Shown one piece after another: positions 55,298-64,000 of a DNA stretch of 64,000 nucleotides (its first letter is position 1; the number at the start of each line of letters is the position of its first letter). The position numbers and the translations under genes are program-made. This stretch comes from Acuticoccus kalidii (GTDB lineage Bacteria > Pseudomonadota > Alphaproteobacteria > Rhizobiales > Amorphaceae): NCBI RefSeq assembly GCF_021556395.1, contig NZ_JAKGCS010000005.1:192621-256620 (forward strand), given 5' to 3'. The notes under the pieces are model-generated. The model did not search any database, had not been told where the DNA came from, and was given only the letters and a program-made list of their open reading frames with translations.

Positions 55298-56854
55298 TTA
55301 CTTCGTCGCTCCCCAGAAATAGGGGAAGGCCGGGGCCCGCTCCCACGTCGTCTGGAGTTGCGGCGAAGCGATGTCGAAGGAGAACACGTCGCCGACCTTC
55401 ACCGCCGGAATCTGCTCGTAGACGAGTTCCTGGGTGGTGGCCCACGCCGCTTGACGCTCGCCGAGATCGGAAGTGCCGACGAGCTTGGCGAGATCGGCAT
55501 TGCGCTCGTCCGTCGTCCACCAGCCGGGATAAGAGGCGTTCATGAAGGTCAGAAGCACCGGATCGGGCGAGGGGCCGTGGTGCGTCATGAACATGTCCCA
55601 GGAGCCGGGCTCGCCGCGCTCCTTGAGAAGCGTCGCCCAGTCGGTGACGTTCAATTCGACATTGATGCCGGCCTTCGCGAGCTGCTGCTTGAAGACGTTC
55701 GCCTGGTCGAAATGCTGCTGATAGTTGGTCGAGACCAGGAGCTTGATCGGCTCGCCATTATAACCGGCTTCCGCGGCGAGGCTCTTGGCCTTCTCCGGGT
55801 CGTTCTGATTGTAGTTCTCGGTGCCGGCATCGGAGTACCAGACATTGCCTTCGGGGAAGATCGAGCCCTCGGCGGCGAACAGCTCCGCGTCGCCGACGGA
55901 GATCTGCAGCGCCTCGGTCATGTTGAGGCCGGCAAGGATCGCCTGGCGCAGCTTCCAGTTTCCGGCGAGGATGCCTTCCTTGCTGTTCAAGAACATGAGC
56001 CCGAAAATCGGCGCGCTGCTGATGTGCGGGGCGATCGAGGGATCATCCTTGAGGATGCCGTAAAGGTCCCCGGAAATGTACTCGGCATAGTCGTAATCGC
56101 CGGCCTGCACGCCGCTCACCCGCGTGCTGACGTCGCCGACCGGGATGAACTGCAGCGTGTCGATGGTCGCTTCCTTGGCGCCGGCCGAACCGTCGGACGG
56201 CTCGCTGCGCGCGGCATAGTCCTCGAACTTCTCGAGCTCGACATGCCGGTTGGGGCGCCATTCGACGAACTTGTAAGGACCGGTGCCGACATAATTCTCC
56301 GGCTTGATCGGCTCGCCGCCGGCGGCCGTCACGATGTCGGCGGGGTAGATCGCCGGACCGCCGTTCGGGAAGGCGAGGAGGCTCTTCCACGCGCCGTTCA
56401 CCTCGGCGAGCGTGATCGTCACCTCATTGTCGCCGGTCGCCTCGACGGAACTCGCGTTCAGCGTCTGACCGCGCGCGCCGAACTCGATCCAACGATTGAG
56501 CGACGCCGCGACGTCCTCCGCCGTCATCTCGGCGCCGTTGTGGAACGGCACACCCGTGCGCAGCGTGATGACGATCGTCTTGCCGTCCTCGGAGATGGTT
56601 TCGCCCTCGGCCAGCATCGGCTGCGGGGCGCCCGCCTCGTCGAACGCATAGAGCGTCTCGAACATGTTCTGGCCGATGGTGGTCGCGAGGGTCGCGGTGC
56701 CCATCTGGATGTCGAGGCTCGGCGGCTCGCCGATGGTGGCGTAGCGCAGCGTGGCCGCTTCGGCTTCGCCGGCCGGCAAGGCTCCGGCCGCGGCCAGTGC
56801 GATCACCGCGGCGCAGCTCAGCATCAGTGAACGTGTTTTCCGTACGGCGTTCAT
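55298..56854 (-). CDS. ABC transporter substrate-binding protein, SBP_bac_5 family
   Basis: A 518-residue periplasmic binding protein with a signal peptide ending near residue 33 (PAGEAEA). SBP family 5 features are EPPSLDIQMGTATLATTIGQNMFETLYAFDEAG, FHNGAEMTAEDVAASLNRW and YVGTGPYKFVEW. It is the first gene of the five-gene importer. The ribosome site GGGGAG lies eight bases before ATG 56854. Ligands in this family include peptides, nickel, opines and sugars; none can be chosen. Confidence 0.94.
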   Translation of the reverse strand: MNAVRKTRSLMLSCAAVIALAAAGALPAGEAEAATLRYATIGEPPSLDIQMGTATLATTIGQNMFETLYAFDEAGAPQPMLAEGETISEDGKTIVITLRTGVPFHNGAEMTAEDVAASLNRWIEFGARGQTLNASSVEATGDNEVTITLAEVNGAWKSLLAFPNGGPAIYPADIVTAAGGEPIKPENYVGTGPYKFVEWRPNRHVELEKFEDYAARSEPSDGSAGAKEATIDTLQFIPVGDVSTRVSGVQAGDYDYAEYISGDLYGILKDDPSIAPHISSAPIFGLMFLNSKEGILAGNWKLRQAILAGLNMTEALQISVGDAELFAAEGSIFPEGNVWYSDAGTENYNQNDPEKAKSLAAEAGYNGEPIKLLVSTNYQQHFDQANVFKQQLAKAGINVELNVTDWATLLKERGEPGSWDMFMTHHGPSPDPVLLTFMNASYPGWWTTDERNADLAKLVGTSDLGERQAAWATTQELVYEQIPAVKVGDVFSFDIASPQLQTTWERAPAFPYFWGATK

Positions 56855-56922
56855 ACTGTTCGCTCCCCTTTATAGTTTGAAAACGGCGTCATGAGGCGTG
56901 CGCGCGAGGCATGCCGCCTTCG

Positions 56923-57699
56923 TCAGCAGGTGGTGCCGCCATCAATCGCGAGCGACGCGCCGGTCATGAAACAGGACGCGTCGGACGCGAGATAGACCGC
57001 GAGTGGACCGATATCCTTCGGATCACCGGCGTGCCCCATCGGAATATTGCCGACGGCGGCCTCGATGATCTCGGGCTTCTCGCGCGCCCATCGCTGGTTC
57101 GGGGCGGTCATGAAGAGGCCAGGACAGATGGCGTTGACGGTGATGCCGTGCGGGGCCCAATCGACGGCCGCGGCCCGCGTGAATTGGACGATCGCCGCCT
57201 TCGCCGCCTCGTAATGACGCCCGCCGATCCCGCGACCGACGCGCGAGGCGTTGCTCGACGCGATGTTGATGACGCGCCCGCCGCGTCCCGCATCGATCAT
57301 CGCCTTGCCGATCATCCGCGTGCAGGTGACGGCGGCGGTCAGGTTGAGATCCATCATGGCGCGCCAACTGTCGAGCGTCTGCGCTTCGATCGGAACGTTT
57401 TCGCGCCGTCCGCCCACATTGTTGACGAGGATGTCGATGGGGCCGGTGGCGAGCACGCGCTCGCACGTCTCGGCGGCGATGTCGGGGTCGGAAATGTCCG
57501 CGGGGAAGGTCGTCACGGTCCGGCCGAGGGCGGTGATCGCGGCGGCGGACTCGTCGAGCGCATCGGACGGACGGGCGACGAGGACGATGTCGGCGCCGAC
57601 ATCGGCGAGGGCGAGTGCGATTTCTCGCCCGAGCCCGCGGCTCGCTCCCGTGACGAGCGCGCGCTTTCCATCGAGCCGGAATCGGTCAAGTACGCTCAC
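56923..57699 (-). CDS. Short-chain dehydrogenase/reductase
   Basis: A 258-residue classical SDR with TGASRGLG near residue 15, NNVGG near 92, and the catalytic Ser and YxxxK in NIASSNASRVGRGIGGRHYEAAK. The preferred start is GTG 57699 (VSVLDRFRLDGKRALVTG), which follows GGGAGA; a TTG at 57726 would add nine residues. It lies 68 bp upstream of the ABC binding-protein gene in the same direction and may be cotranscribed with it. Confidence 0.9.
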   Translation of the reverse strand: MSVLDRFRLDGKRALVTGASRGLGREIALALADVGADIVLVARPSDALDESAAAITALGRTVTTFPADISDPDIAAETCERVLATGPIDILVNNVGGRRENVPIEAQTLDSWRAMMDLNLTAAVTCTRMIGKAMIDAGRGGRVINIASSNASRVGRGIGGRHYEAAKAAIVQFTRAAAVDWAPHGITVNAICPGLFMTAPNQRWAREKPEIIEAAVGNIPMGHAGDPKDIGPLAVYLASDASCFMTGASLAIDGGTTC

Positions 57700-57853
57700 G
57701 TCGTCTCCCAGCTGAGGCTCGGCCAACGGCGTGGCAACTCAAGCGCTCGTTTAGTTATAAAAAGACAAATCACCGGGTGCTGTCCAGGGGCGCATTGACC
57801 CTTCGACACCGGCAATGCGATTCTCATAACGCTTTTATACAAGAGTTGTTGAA

Positions 57854-58768
57854 ATGCTTTGGATTCACGCTGGAACACGGAAAACAGGAACCGGGTCCAT
57901 CCAGGCAACATTGCATGCCTCTCGCTCGGCGCTCCTGAAAAACGGTGTCGACTATCCAGATTCTCATTTGCAACATAATCACACGGAGCTGGTGCGGTTG
58001 CTCAAGAAGCAGCCGGATATCTTCGATGACCGCGTGAAGATATTGGCGAAGCGCGCCGACACGACGATCGTCAGCACCGAGGTCGTCGAGCGGTTGAGCG
58101 GAGAGGAGAAGGCCGTCTTCGCCGAGCGATTGGCCGCGATCTACGGTGATCCGCGCGTCGTGATCTATATCCGCCATCCGGTGGATTTCGCGGTCTCCAG
58201 CGCGCAACAGGCGGTGAAGGCCGGATCACGGACCTATGAAGAGGTCTGCCGCAACCCACCGCTGTTCGATTATCGGGACCAGCTCGGCGCGTGGGAGGCC
58301 GCCGTCGGTCGCGAGAATATGGTGGTGCGCCCCTTCGACCGCGCGTCCTTTGCCGCGAACGACGTGATCGTCGATTTTCTCGACGCGATCGGGCGGCGCG
58401 ATCTCGAGGCGGCGTTGACGCTCGTTCGGATGAACGAGGGCATGTCGCAACTGGCCGTCCACGTCATCTCCGAGCTGACGAAGCTCTGCCGCCAGCACGA
58501 CGAGAGGCGGCTCAACATCCCGGACCTGCGGGATCTGCCCGGCCCGAAATTCCGCCTGCCACCTTGGACGGTCGGCTATGTGCAGGGCAAGTCGCTCGGC
58601 GATATCGAGTGGTTGGCGCAGGAATGGGGCATCGCGTTCGACACCGAGTCCCGCTTCGATGTCGACGAGGCGCCGGAGATTCAGGAGCTCGTCGGCGCGA
58701 TCTTCCGCTCGGAGACCAAGCGGCGATCGCTGCGTGCGGCGGGGCGGGATGCCGAGAGCGCCGACTAA
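57854..58768 (+). CDS. Sulfotransferase-like P-loop protein
   Basis: A 304-residue protein with a sulfotransferase-like 5'-phosphosulfate loop near the N-terminus, HAGTRKTGTGSIQATL, and a 3'-phosphate-binding segment VVIYIRHPVDFAVSSAQQAV near residues 100-120. These are the two PAPS-binding elements. The acceptor could be a carbohydrate or other surface molecule. The base composition before the ATG is AT-rich and the ribosome site is weak. It is convergent with a methyltransferase gene. Confidence 0.75.
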   Translation: MLWIHAGTRKTGTGSIQATLHASRSALLKNGVDYPDSHLQHNHTELVRLLKKQPDIFDDRVKILAKRADTTIVSTEVVERLSGEEKAVFAERLAAIYGDPRVVIYIRHPVDFAVSSAQQAVKAGSRTYEEVCRNPPLFDYRDQLGAWEAAVGRENMVVRPFDRASFAANDVIVDFLDAIGRRDLEAALTLVRMNEGMSQLAVHVISELTKLCRQHDERRLNIPDLRDLPGPKFRLPPWTVGYVQGKSLGDIEWLAQEWGIAFDTESRFDVDEAPEIQELVGAIFRSETKRRSLRAAGRDAESAD

Positions 58769-58851
58769 CCGGTCGCTCGCCACATCGCGCATCGCGCCGG
58801 CACGCCCCCCGTCGTGCGATCGCGGTCCGCGCTGGACCTCTCCGCTGCCGG

Positions 58852-59571
58852 CTAGATCGGCCCGTCTATCGGCGGCGCCGTCTTGCGGAAAACGGCGACC
58901 ATCGTCCGCTTGAAACGTGGCGCGAGGCGCGTCACCGCGCGATTGAGCGCGAGGAGCGTCCGCTCATGGCGCGTGAGGCCGGTCGTGGCGATCTCGATCG
59001 TGTGGAAGGCGACCGGCTCGAACCCGTAGCGGCGCGCAAGCTCCTTGAGCGTGGTCGGTGAGAAATAGGCCGTGTGCTGCGGATGCACCTTCGGATCGTT
59101 CGTCGCACGGCTGAGAACCTCCCAGGCCGTCGCGACGGAAAAGGTGTTCGGGGTCGACAGGACCAAGAGTCCATCATCGGTGAGATTGGCCCGGCAGCAG
59201 GCGAGGAAGAGGCCCGGATTGCTGAGATGCTCGATGATGTCGCCGCCATGCACGACCTCGAACGCCTCCTCGGCGACGAAGGTCTCGGCATCGCCATAAA
59301 CGACATTGTGACCATGCTCCCGCGCGAGACGGACCGAGGGGCGCACATTGTCGATGCCGAGCACGAACGCGGCTTCCCGCTCGATACGGAAGAACGAGGA
59401 ATGGCGGCGTCGCTTGGGGGTGGCGAAGAAATGGTGATTGATGCATCCGACATCGAGCACCCGCCGCCCCTTGAAGAGGGGGAGCACGACGCGGGCGAAA
59501 TCGTCCCTGTCATCGGCGGCGGCGAGCGACTGGAGGGCCGGCGACACCTTTGTCGCATCAACGATTGTCAT
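58852..59571 (-). CDS. Class I SAM-dependent methyltransferase
   Basis: A 239-residue methyltransferase. Motif I is RRVLDVGCINHHFF near residue 36; LGIDN follows after a longer than usual loop; then GDAETF, VVHGGDIIEHLSNPG (motif II), and LVLSTPNTFS. It resembles UbiG/COQ3-like or methyltransf_23 proteins. The neighbouring sulfotransferase suggests modification of an envelope polymer or glycan, which is inference. Confidence 0.85.
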   Translation of the reverse strand: MTIVDATKVSPALQSLAAADDRDDFARVVLPLFKGRRVLDVGCINHHFFATPKRRRHSSFFRIEREAAFVLGIDNVRPSVRLAREHGHNVVYGDAETFVAEEAFEVVHGGDIIEHLSNPGLFLACCRANLTDDGLLVLSTPNTFSVATAWEVLSRATNDPKVHPQHTAYFSPTTLKELARRYGFEPVAFHTIEIATTGLTRHERTLLALNRAVTRLAPRFKRTMVAVFRKTAPPIDGPI

Positions 59572-59717
59572 ATATCGAGCACCGCGCCTGCCATGGTTCC
59601 GAGTGCGGCGGGCTTACGTCGGGGATGCTGACGGGACGCTGACGGTGGTCTTCGATACCGGGCGCGGATGGTGGGGCGCTCAGGGTGGGGCTCTGACGGG
59701 AGGGCGACGGTCGAGCG

Positions 59718-60398
59718 ATGCGGATCTTGTTGGTCGAAGACCATCCGAGCCTGGGCGACAGCCTGCGGCGCGCCTTCGCGAATGACGCCTATAGCGTCGA
59801 CTGGGTGACGACGCTCGCCGAGGCCGAGGCGGGGATCGCGGTGGCCGACTACCACCTCGTGCTGCTCGATCTCGGCCTGCCCGACGGCAACGGGCTCGAT
59901 TTTCTGCACCGCCTTCGCCGCGATGGGCGCACGATGCCGGTTCTCGTGCTGACGGCGCGGGGCGAGTTGAACGACCGGGTCGACGGTCTCGATAGCGGCG
60001 CGGACGACTATCTCGTCAAGCCCTTCGCGATCGAAGAGCTCCGCTCGCGCTGCCGCGCGCTGTTGCGGCGCCCGTCCGATCTCGTGCAGCCGCGCGAGCA
60101 GGTCGGCAATCTCTCGTTCGATTTCAACGCGTCGGCGGTCTTCGTGAACGAGGCCCCGGTGGCGATCGCGCGGCGTGAGTTGCAGCTTTTGCGGGCGCTC
60201 ATCCAGCGCGCCGGGGCCGTCTGCTCGCGCCGCTATCTCGACAATCAGCTCTACGATTTCGAAAGCGATGCGAGCCGCAATGCGCTCGAGGCTTCGATGT
60301 CGCGCCTGCGCGGCATTCTGAAGGCGAACGGGGCGACGGCAACGGTGCGCACCATTCGCGGTGTCGGCTACGTGCTGGAGAGGGGCGAGGATGCGTAA
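59718..60398 (+). CDS. OmpR-family response regulator
   Basis: A 226-residue two-domain regulator. The receiver has acidic residues E7 and D8, phosphoacceptor D51 in LVLLDLGLPDGNG, Thr in LTARG and K in LVKPFA; the C-terminal winged helix DNA-binding domain spans about 125-222 and ends in TIRGVGYVLE. Its stop overlaps the sensor kinase start by eight bases. It resembles TctD/QseB-type regulators. Confidence 0.95.
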   Translation: MRILLVEDHPSLGDSLRRAFANDAYSVDWVTTLAEAEAGIAVADYHLVLLDLGLPDGNGLDFLHRLRRDGRTMPVLVLTARGELNDRVDGLDSGADDYLVKPFAIEELRSRCRALLRRPSDLVQPREQVGNLSFDFNASAVFVNEAPVAIARRELQLLRALIQRAGAVCSRRYLDNQLYDFESDASRNALEASMSRLRGILKANGATATVRTIRGVGYVLERGEDA

Positions 60399-61737
60399 AC
60401 GGCGGCGGTCGTGGTCGCTTGCGGAGAAGATCCGCCACCGCCTCACCGTCGTGACGGCGACGATCACGTGCCTCACGGTCCTCGTTGTCGCGCTCGTCGA
60501 CGGGCGCGACTTGTCCGAATTGCCGCAACGGATCGTGCTCGGGATGGTTCAGGATGTCGCCGAGGCGTTCGACGGCATGACCTTCGACGAGCTCCCTTTG
60601 CCGCACGAAGACGAGATCGGCGGCCTCTATGATCGGCACCCGGAGGCCTATGGTTGGCGGGTCCTGGGTCGGGGCGGCACCACCCTCGCCGAGTCGAATT
60701 TCGACTGGGCGGCGCTCACCGGCATCCCCGTCTCCGCCGCCGACGAGTGGACCCACGATCTCGGCGACGGGCGGTGGATCGGTGGCAAGACCTTCCGCTG
60801 CGAGGCCGAACTCTGCGAGGTCCAGGTCGTCGTCCTCTCCGACCCCGAATACCGGCTCCTCCTCTCGATCGTCGAGGAGATCGGCGTTCACGTCCTGCCG
60901 ATCTTTCCGCTCGCGGCGCTGATGCTGCTCGTCTCGGGGCAGGTGATCCGGGCCACGTTGAAGCCGCTCGAGCACCTTGCGGGCGAGGCCAAGACGATAC
61001 GCGAGTTTCGCGATGTCGAGCCGATCGATGTCGGCGACGCGCCGGCTGAAGTGCGCGAGCTCGCCGGTGCGCTGAACGCGACTTTGCAGCGCCTGCGTGA
61101 CGCGATGGAGCGGGAGCGCGCCTTCATCCTCGATGCGTCCCACTCCCTACGAACGCCGCTCGCGGCGTTAAAAGCGCGGCTCGAGGTCGACCAAGACGCT
61201 GTCGATGTCGCGTCGCTGCGGCGCGAGATCGACACGTTGGTCCGGCTCTGCGCCCAGATGTTGAGTTCGGCGCAGGCGGAGCGGCTCCTCGTCGAGGCCT
61301 CCCAGCGGATCGACGCGGAGACCGTGATCATCGACGTGATCACCCGCCTCGAGCCGCTGGCCCACAAAGCCGGCGTCGAGTTCGCTTACGAGTGCCAATC
61401 GCCGCCGACCGCGATCGCGGCCCATTCCGACGCAATCGCGGTGGCGTTGGTCAATCTGGTGGAAAACGCGGTTCAGCACGCCCCGCGCGGGTCCGAAGTG
61501 GTGATCCGCCTGGAGGCCGACCCCGTCCGCATCTCGGTCATCGATCGTGGCAAGGGGGTGCCGCCGGACCGGCTGCCGGCCATCGCCGACCGCTTCGTGC
61601 GGGCGGGCGCCCATGGCGACGGCGCCGGCCTAGGGCTTTACATTGCCGCACGGATCATGGCCGCCCACGGCGGACGCCTCGCGATCTCGAACCTCGCGCC
61701 GACCGGTCTGCGGGTGGAGCTCGTCTTTCCGGGGTAG
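60391..61737 (+). CDS. Sensor histidine kinase
   Basis: A 448-residue membrane kinase. TM1 is at about residues 18-36 and TM2 at about 168-190, enclosing a periplasmic sensor of about 130 residues with two cysteines (FRCEAELCEV). The H-box is ILDASHSLRTPL with His at residue 251. The N box is LVNLVENAVQHA, followed by DRGKGVPPD, a short F-box and GAGLGLYIA. It follows TctE/QseC-like organisation. ATG 60391 overlaps the regulator gene by eight bases. The stimulus is unknown. Confidence 0.93.
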   Translation: MRKRRRSWSLAEKIRHRLTVVTATITCLTVLVVALVDGRDLSELPQRIVLGMVQDVAEAFDGMTFDELPLPHEDEIGGLYDRHPEAYGWRVLGRGGTTLAESNFDWAALTGIPVSAADEWTHDLGDGRWIGGKTFRCEAELCEVQVVVLSDPEYRLLLSIVEEIGVHVLPIFPLAALMLLVSGQVIRATLKPLEHLAGEAKTIREFRDVEPIDVGDAPAEVRELAGALNATLQRLRDAMERERAFILDASHSLRTPLAALKARLEVDQDAVDVASLRREIDTLVRLCAQMLSSAQAERLLVEASQRIDAETVIIDVITRLEPLAHKAGVEFAYECQSPPTAIAAHSDAIAVALVNLVENAVQHAPRGSEVVIRLEADPVRISVIDRGKGVPPDRLPAIADRFVRAGAHGDGAGLGLYIAARIMAAHGGRLAISNLAPTGLRVELVFPG

Positions 61738-62276
61738 GGGTTGGGGGACGCCGTGGAGCGGCACTGGTGAGCGCCGGGGTGTGGTCGGTAGGAGAGTTTG
61801 GAAGTCAGGGCCATTCGGCGGGGAATGGTGCTCCGGGGGAGAGCTGAGGTGTCGCGGAATGTTGAGGGTTTCTGCGGATTTCTGAGGGCTTGAGCCAGCA
61901 CTGTGTGAGCCGTCTCATGAGAGGATCGGTAGAGGGCGCATGATTGACTGGAAAATTTCTCGATGGCCTTGGGAAGGTTGTGTCGGTCGCCGGGAGGCCA
62001 CTGAGACGCTGCGGTAACCCAGTGCCAGAAGCGGACATGCGCCGACCAGCTTGTGCCTGCACCGAGCAGCCCATCGAGTCCGCCACCGACAATGCGGAAG
62101 CGGTCTGCGAAATCATCACACACTGACGGCATTCTCTCGCGGGATGTTTCGCTCCGGTCTCGCGCGCAAACGCCAGATCGAGGGATTTCTCAGGCCCGGA
62201 CTCGGCGGCGTTGTTGGCCGGATTGACCCAGTGGCGGTTGGGCCAGACGCAGTAGGACTTGGTAGCGGGAGCTGTT
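61738..62276. other. Unassigned region between the kinase gene and the Rhs tip
   Basis: About 540 bp with no recognised gene. Minus-strand frames read protein-like sequence without an obvious family: one from about 62132 (MPSVCDDFADRFRIVGGGLDG) and one from about 62258 (SYCVWPNRHWVNPANNAAES). Both extend over more than 90 codons but have no clear start, ribosome site or homology that I can name. They may be fragments of a displaced element. Confidence 0.35.
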
Positions 62277-62801
62277 ATGTCGGCGTCCGAGGATTTACTC
62301 CAAGGACGCGCTATCGACACTGAAAAACTCGCCACCTCTGCGGGTGTTGGCGCTGCGCTAGGCGGGGTAGTAGGAGTGGCTGCGTCTCACCGCTCTGCTG
62401 CCCTATCTAGTCAAGCGAAGGGGCGATTGGGGGAATCCATAACATCCGTGAGGGAACGAGCTCGCGGAAACAGTGTGCAAACACAGGTTAGACTTGCTAT
62501 TGGACAAGGGCGACATAGCCGAGTTGACTTTATGTCAAGGCCGAGAAGCATACCGCACATTACGGTCCGCCCAAAGGCGGAAATACGTGTGCGATATATC
62601 GAAAGTAAATTTGGGCCGAAGGCGAGATTGAGCCCGAATCAACGTAAAGCTGAGCGAGTCTATGGGCCGCAATATGAGGTGCATAGAACCGGACCTAGGA
62701 CTGTTGGCAAAATTGCGGGCGCTCCGGCTGGCGCTGCGGGAGGAGTTATCGGCAATCGAATTGAAGCACAATTCGGTATATTTGACGATGTGACAGATTG
62801 A
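62277..62801 (+). CDS. Orphan Rhs C-terminal tip, PD-(D/E)xK-like nuclease toxin
   Basis: A 174-residue protein. The first 40 residues (SASEDLLQGRAIDTEKLATSAGVGAALGGVVG) are the typical hydrophobic pre-toxin segment of Rhs/YD-repeat proteins. The remaining part has D84 in GRHSRVDFM and E109-S-K111 in RVRYIESKFGPKARLSPNQ, a PD-(D/E)xK-like nuclease pattern seen in toxin restriction-endonuclease domains. A TAG stop in frame at 62253-62255 cuts it off from any Rhs core. ATG 62277 has a GGGAG ribosome site. Without the core it should not be secreted. An immunity-like gene follows 15 bp downstream. Confidence 0.7.
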   Translation: MSASEDLLQGRAIDTEKLATSAGVGAALGGVVGVAASHRSAALSSQAKGRLGESITSVRERARGNSVQTQVRLAIGQGRHSRVDFMSRPRSIPHITVRPKAEIRVRYIESKFGPKARLSPNQRKAERVYGPQYEVHRTGPRTVGKIAGAPAGAAGGVIGNRIEAQFGIFDDVTD

Positions 62802-62816
62802 ATTCGAGACAAATAG

Positions 62817-63332
62817 ATGGATGTGTCCATATCTGACCAACTTCACGATACCCTTCTAAAGGATGCGGCGGAAATATTCAGTAAAAATGGATTTTCTGAG
62901 GTGAGGCGCAATGGATATTGCGATAAGGATCACTTATTTAAAAGAGATAGCAACGATATTTGCCTCATTGAAATTCAGTGGGATAAATATGATAGGCCGT
63001 GCTTTGCCCTAAATTTTAGAACAGTTGCGTCATCAAAGGACAAAAATCTTTACAAAAAAGAACCGAGGGTAATATGGTCATGATCCTCATACTATATGGC
63101 TTTGCCGAGGCAGAAAGCTGATAGATTTTTCTGCGTATCTCGACTGTTTATAATTTTAGGGAAAGGCCTTCTTATCAAGAAGGCAAGTGAAAGGGGTATA
63201 AATATGATTCAATCAATAATTTTGTTCTTTGCTACAGGAGATATTGATCGAAGATTTGATCGTATCAACGCGATTCCTGTAAATGAAATTTATAGTAATC
63301 AGATGCTAGATCCTGTAGATCCATTGAAATAG
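62817..63332 (+). pseudogene. Immunity-like gene interrupted by in-frame TGA
   Basis: ATG 62817 opens an AT-rich frame of 88 residues (MDVSISDQLHDTLLKDAAEIF, then FSEVRRNGYCDKDHLFKRD and PCFALNFRTVA), ending at TGA 63081-63083. The pattern resembles DUF4304-type immunity proteins, which are longer. The same frame continues open after the TGA from 63084 to 63332 with protein-like sequence (RLFIILGKGLLIKKASERG, then FFATGDIDRRFDRINAIP). This suggests an originally single gene of about 171 codons broken by one nonsense codon, or a sequencing error. Base composition differs strongly from the rest of the window. Confidence 0.55.
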
Positions 63333-63627
63333 TATAAAATTCATAAAATATGAGTATTAAAAATAATTCTGAGATAGGCTCTCTCTTAGTCTCGATAAGC
63401 AGATATAAAAACTGAAAATTCTTATTGAATTGATCTTCAGGTGTGTAAAGGCGCCGCCTACCTTAAACCGCAAGGAAAGCTACGCAATGATACTCTGCCA
63501 GCTCTATAAGTTCTCGTCGGGGGGGGGGTAGTTAGAGCCTCACACGAGTACTGCACGCATAGCCATTGCTCTTGCGCATATAGTTGGCTGCGACGGCGCG
63601 CTACGGACGGTCGCGATACGCGCCTGA
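63333..63627. other. AT-rich non-coding stretch with a G10 run
   Basis: No gene was recognised. It contains a run of ten G at 63519-63528 and changes from AT-rich to the normal high-GC composition near 63540. It separates the immunity-like gene from the Rhs core fragment. Confidence 0.5.
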
Positions 63628-64000
63628 CGCGTCTTTCCCAAAAACACCTATGACGCCAACGGCAATCTCGAGACGGTCCAGGGTTTTGCCGCGATCAACC
63701 GGACGATCGTCTGGGGCGGTCTCAACCGCGTCAGCCGGGTGACCAAGAACGGTCTCACCGAGATGGCCCACGGGCCGGACGATGCGCGCTTTGTGCGGAC
63801 CGTGACCCCGCCCGGCGGCACGGCGGAGACGACCTTCTTCGTGCGCGACATGGAGCTCAGCCCGGCGGGGGTGTTGACGAAGTACCCGCTGGCCGACGCC
63901 AAACGGGGTCGGCAGCCTCACCTACGGGATGCACCTCGATTACGACGCCTCGGTGCGGGCGATCACCAACGAGGCGGGGCTGCTCGCGACGCGGGTGGGG
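63628..64000 (+). pseudogene. Rhs/YD-repeat core fragment, frameshifted, runs off window
   Basis: After an in-frame TGA at 63625-63627, a plus frame reads TYDANGNLETVQGFAAINRT, then NRVSRVTKNG, TPPGGTAETTFFVRDMELSP and GVLTKYPLADAKR, the C-terminal part of the Rhs/YD-repeat core. At the GGGG run 63905-63908 the frame shifts by one base; the +1 frame then continues as VGSLTYGMHLDYDASVRAIT and NEAGLLATRVG, the conserved Rhs end motif. There is no start codon or N-terminal shell region. It is a pseudogene fragment or contains a sequencing error, and extends beyond the window. Confidence 0.8.

Noticed and set aside
63601..63921. Minus-strand open frame near the window end
   Set aside because: It is antisense to the Rhs core fragment, whose plus-strand reading has clear family motifs.

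Overview
The window is high-GC DNA (roughly two thirds G+C by eye) with tightly packed, mostly minus-strand operons. The gene families (class III aminotransferase, HyuA/HyuB sets, urease with a SLC14-type urea transporter, AmpR with a class A beta-lactamase, cobalamin riboswitch on an aerobic ribonucleotide reductase) suggest an alphaproteobacterium, probably of the Hyphomicrobiales. That placement is inference from gene content. No rRNA, tRNA, CRISPR array or insertion sequence was recognised.

Positions 1-18990 form a catabolic module for an unidentified nitrogenous compound. On the minus strand lie a HyuA-type ATPase and two tandem HyuB-type paralogues, the last cut by the window edge. Divergent to them is a full-length GroEL-like protein that has lost two of the three aspartates needed for ATP hydrolysis. 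Next come a polyamine-type ABC importer (ATPase, Tat-exported binding protein, two permeases), a class III aminotransferase, a GntR/FCD regulator, a second HyuA/HyuB pair whose HyuB has an N-terminal four-cysteine zinc ribbon, and a convergent AGCS amino-acid symporter. Palindromes centred on GTGATCAC lie in front of the first hyu operon and over the importer promoter, so one regulator may control both.

Positions 19000-28500 carry an EAL protein, a short-chain dehydrogenase, two TetR/transporter or TetR/dehydrogenase pairs, a third TetR that is probably leaderless, a class A beta-lactamase divergent from an AmpR-like regulator, and an unknown helical protein. Several perfect or near-perfect palindromes lie in the promoters here.

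Positions 28900-44100 are almost entirely minus strand: an AspT-like transporter, a FUSC-type exporter, small membrane and exported proteins, an anion permease, an ammonium transporter, a urea transporter and a complete urease cluster (ureA-ureB-ureC, then two crcB fluoride-channel genes, then ureE-ureF-ureG-ureD).

Positions 44380-48640 hold a cobalamin riboswitch followed by nrdA and nrdB. NrdB has Phe at the tyrosyl-radical site and Glu as first metal ligand, the class Ic (Mn/Fe) pattern. Next come an MscS channel, an amidohydrolase, a five-gene peptide/nickel-type ABC importer, another dehydrogenase, a sulfotransferase-like protein, a methyltransferase and a two-component system.

From about 61740 the character changes. 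There is unexplained sequence, then an orphan Rhs C-terminal tip with a PD-(D/E)xK-like nuclease signature, an AT-rich immunity-like gene broken by an in-frame TGA, and a frameshifted Rhs core fragment running off the end. This looks like a decayed polymorphic-toxin cassette island.
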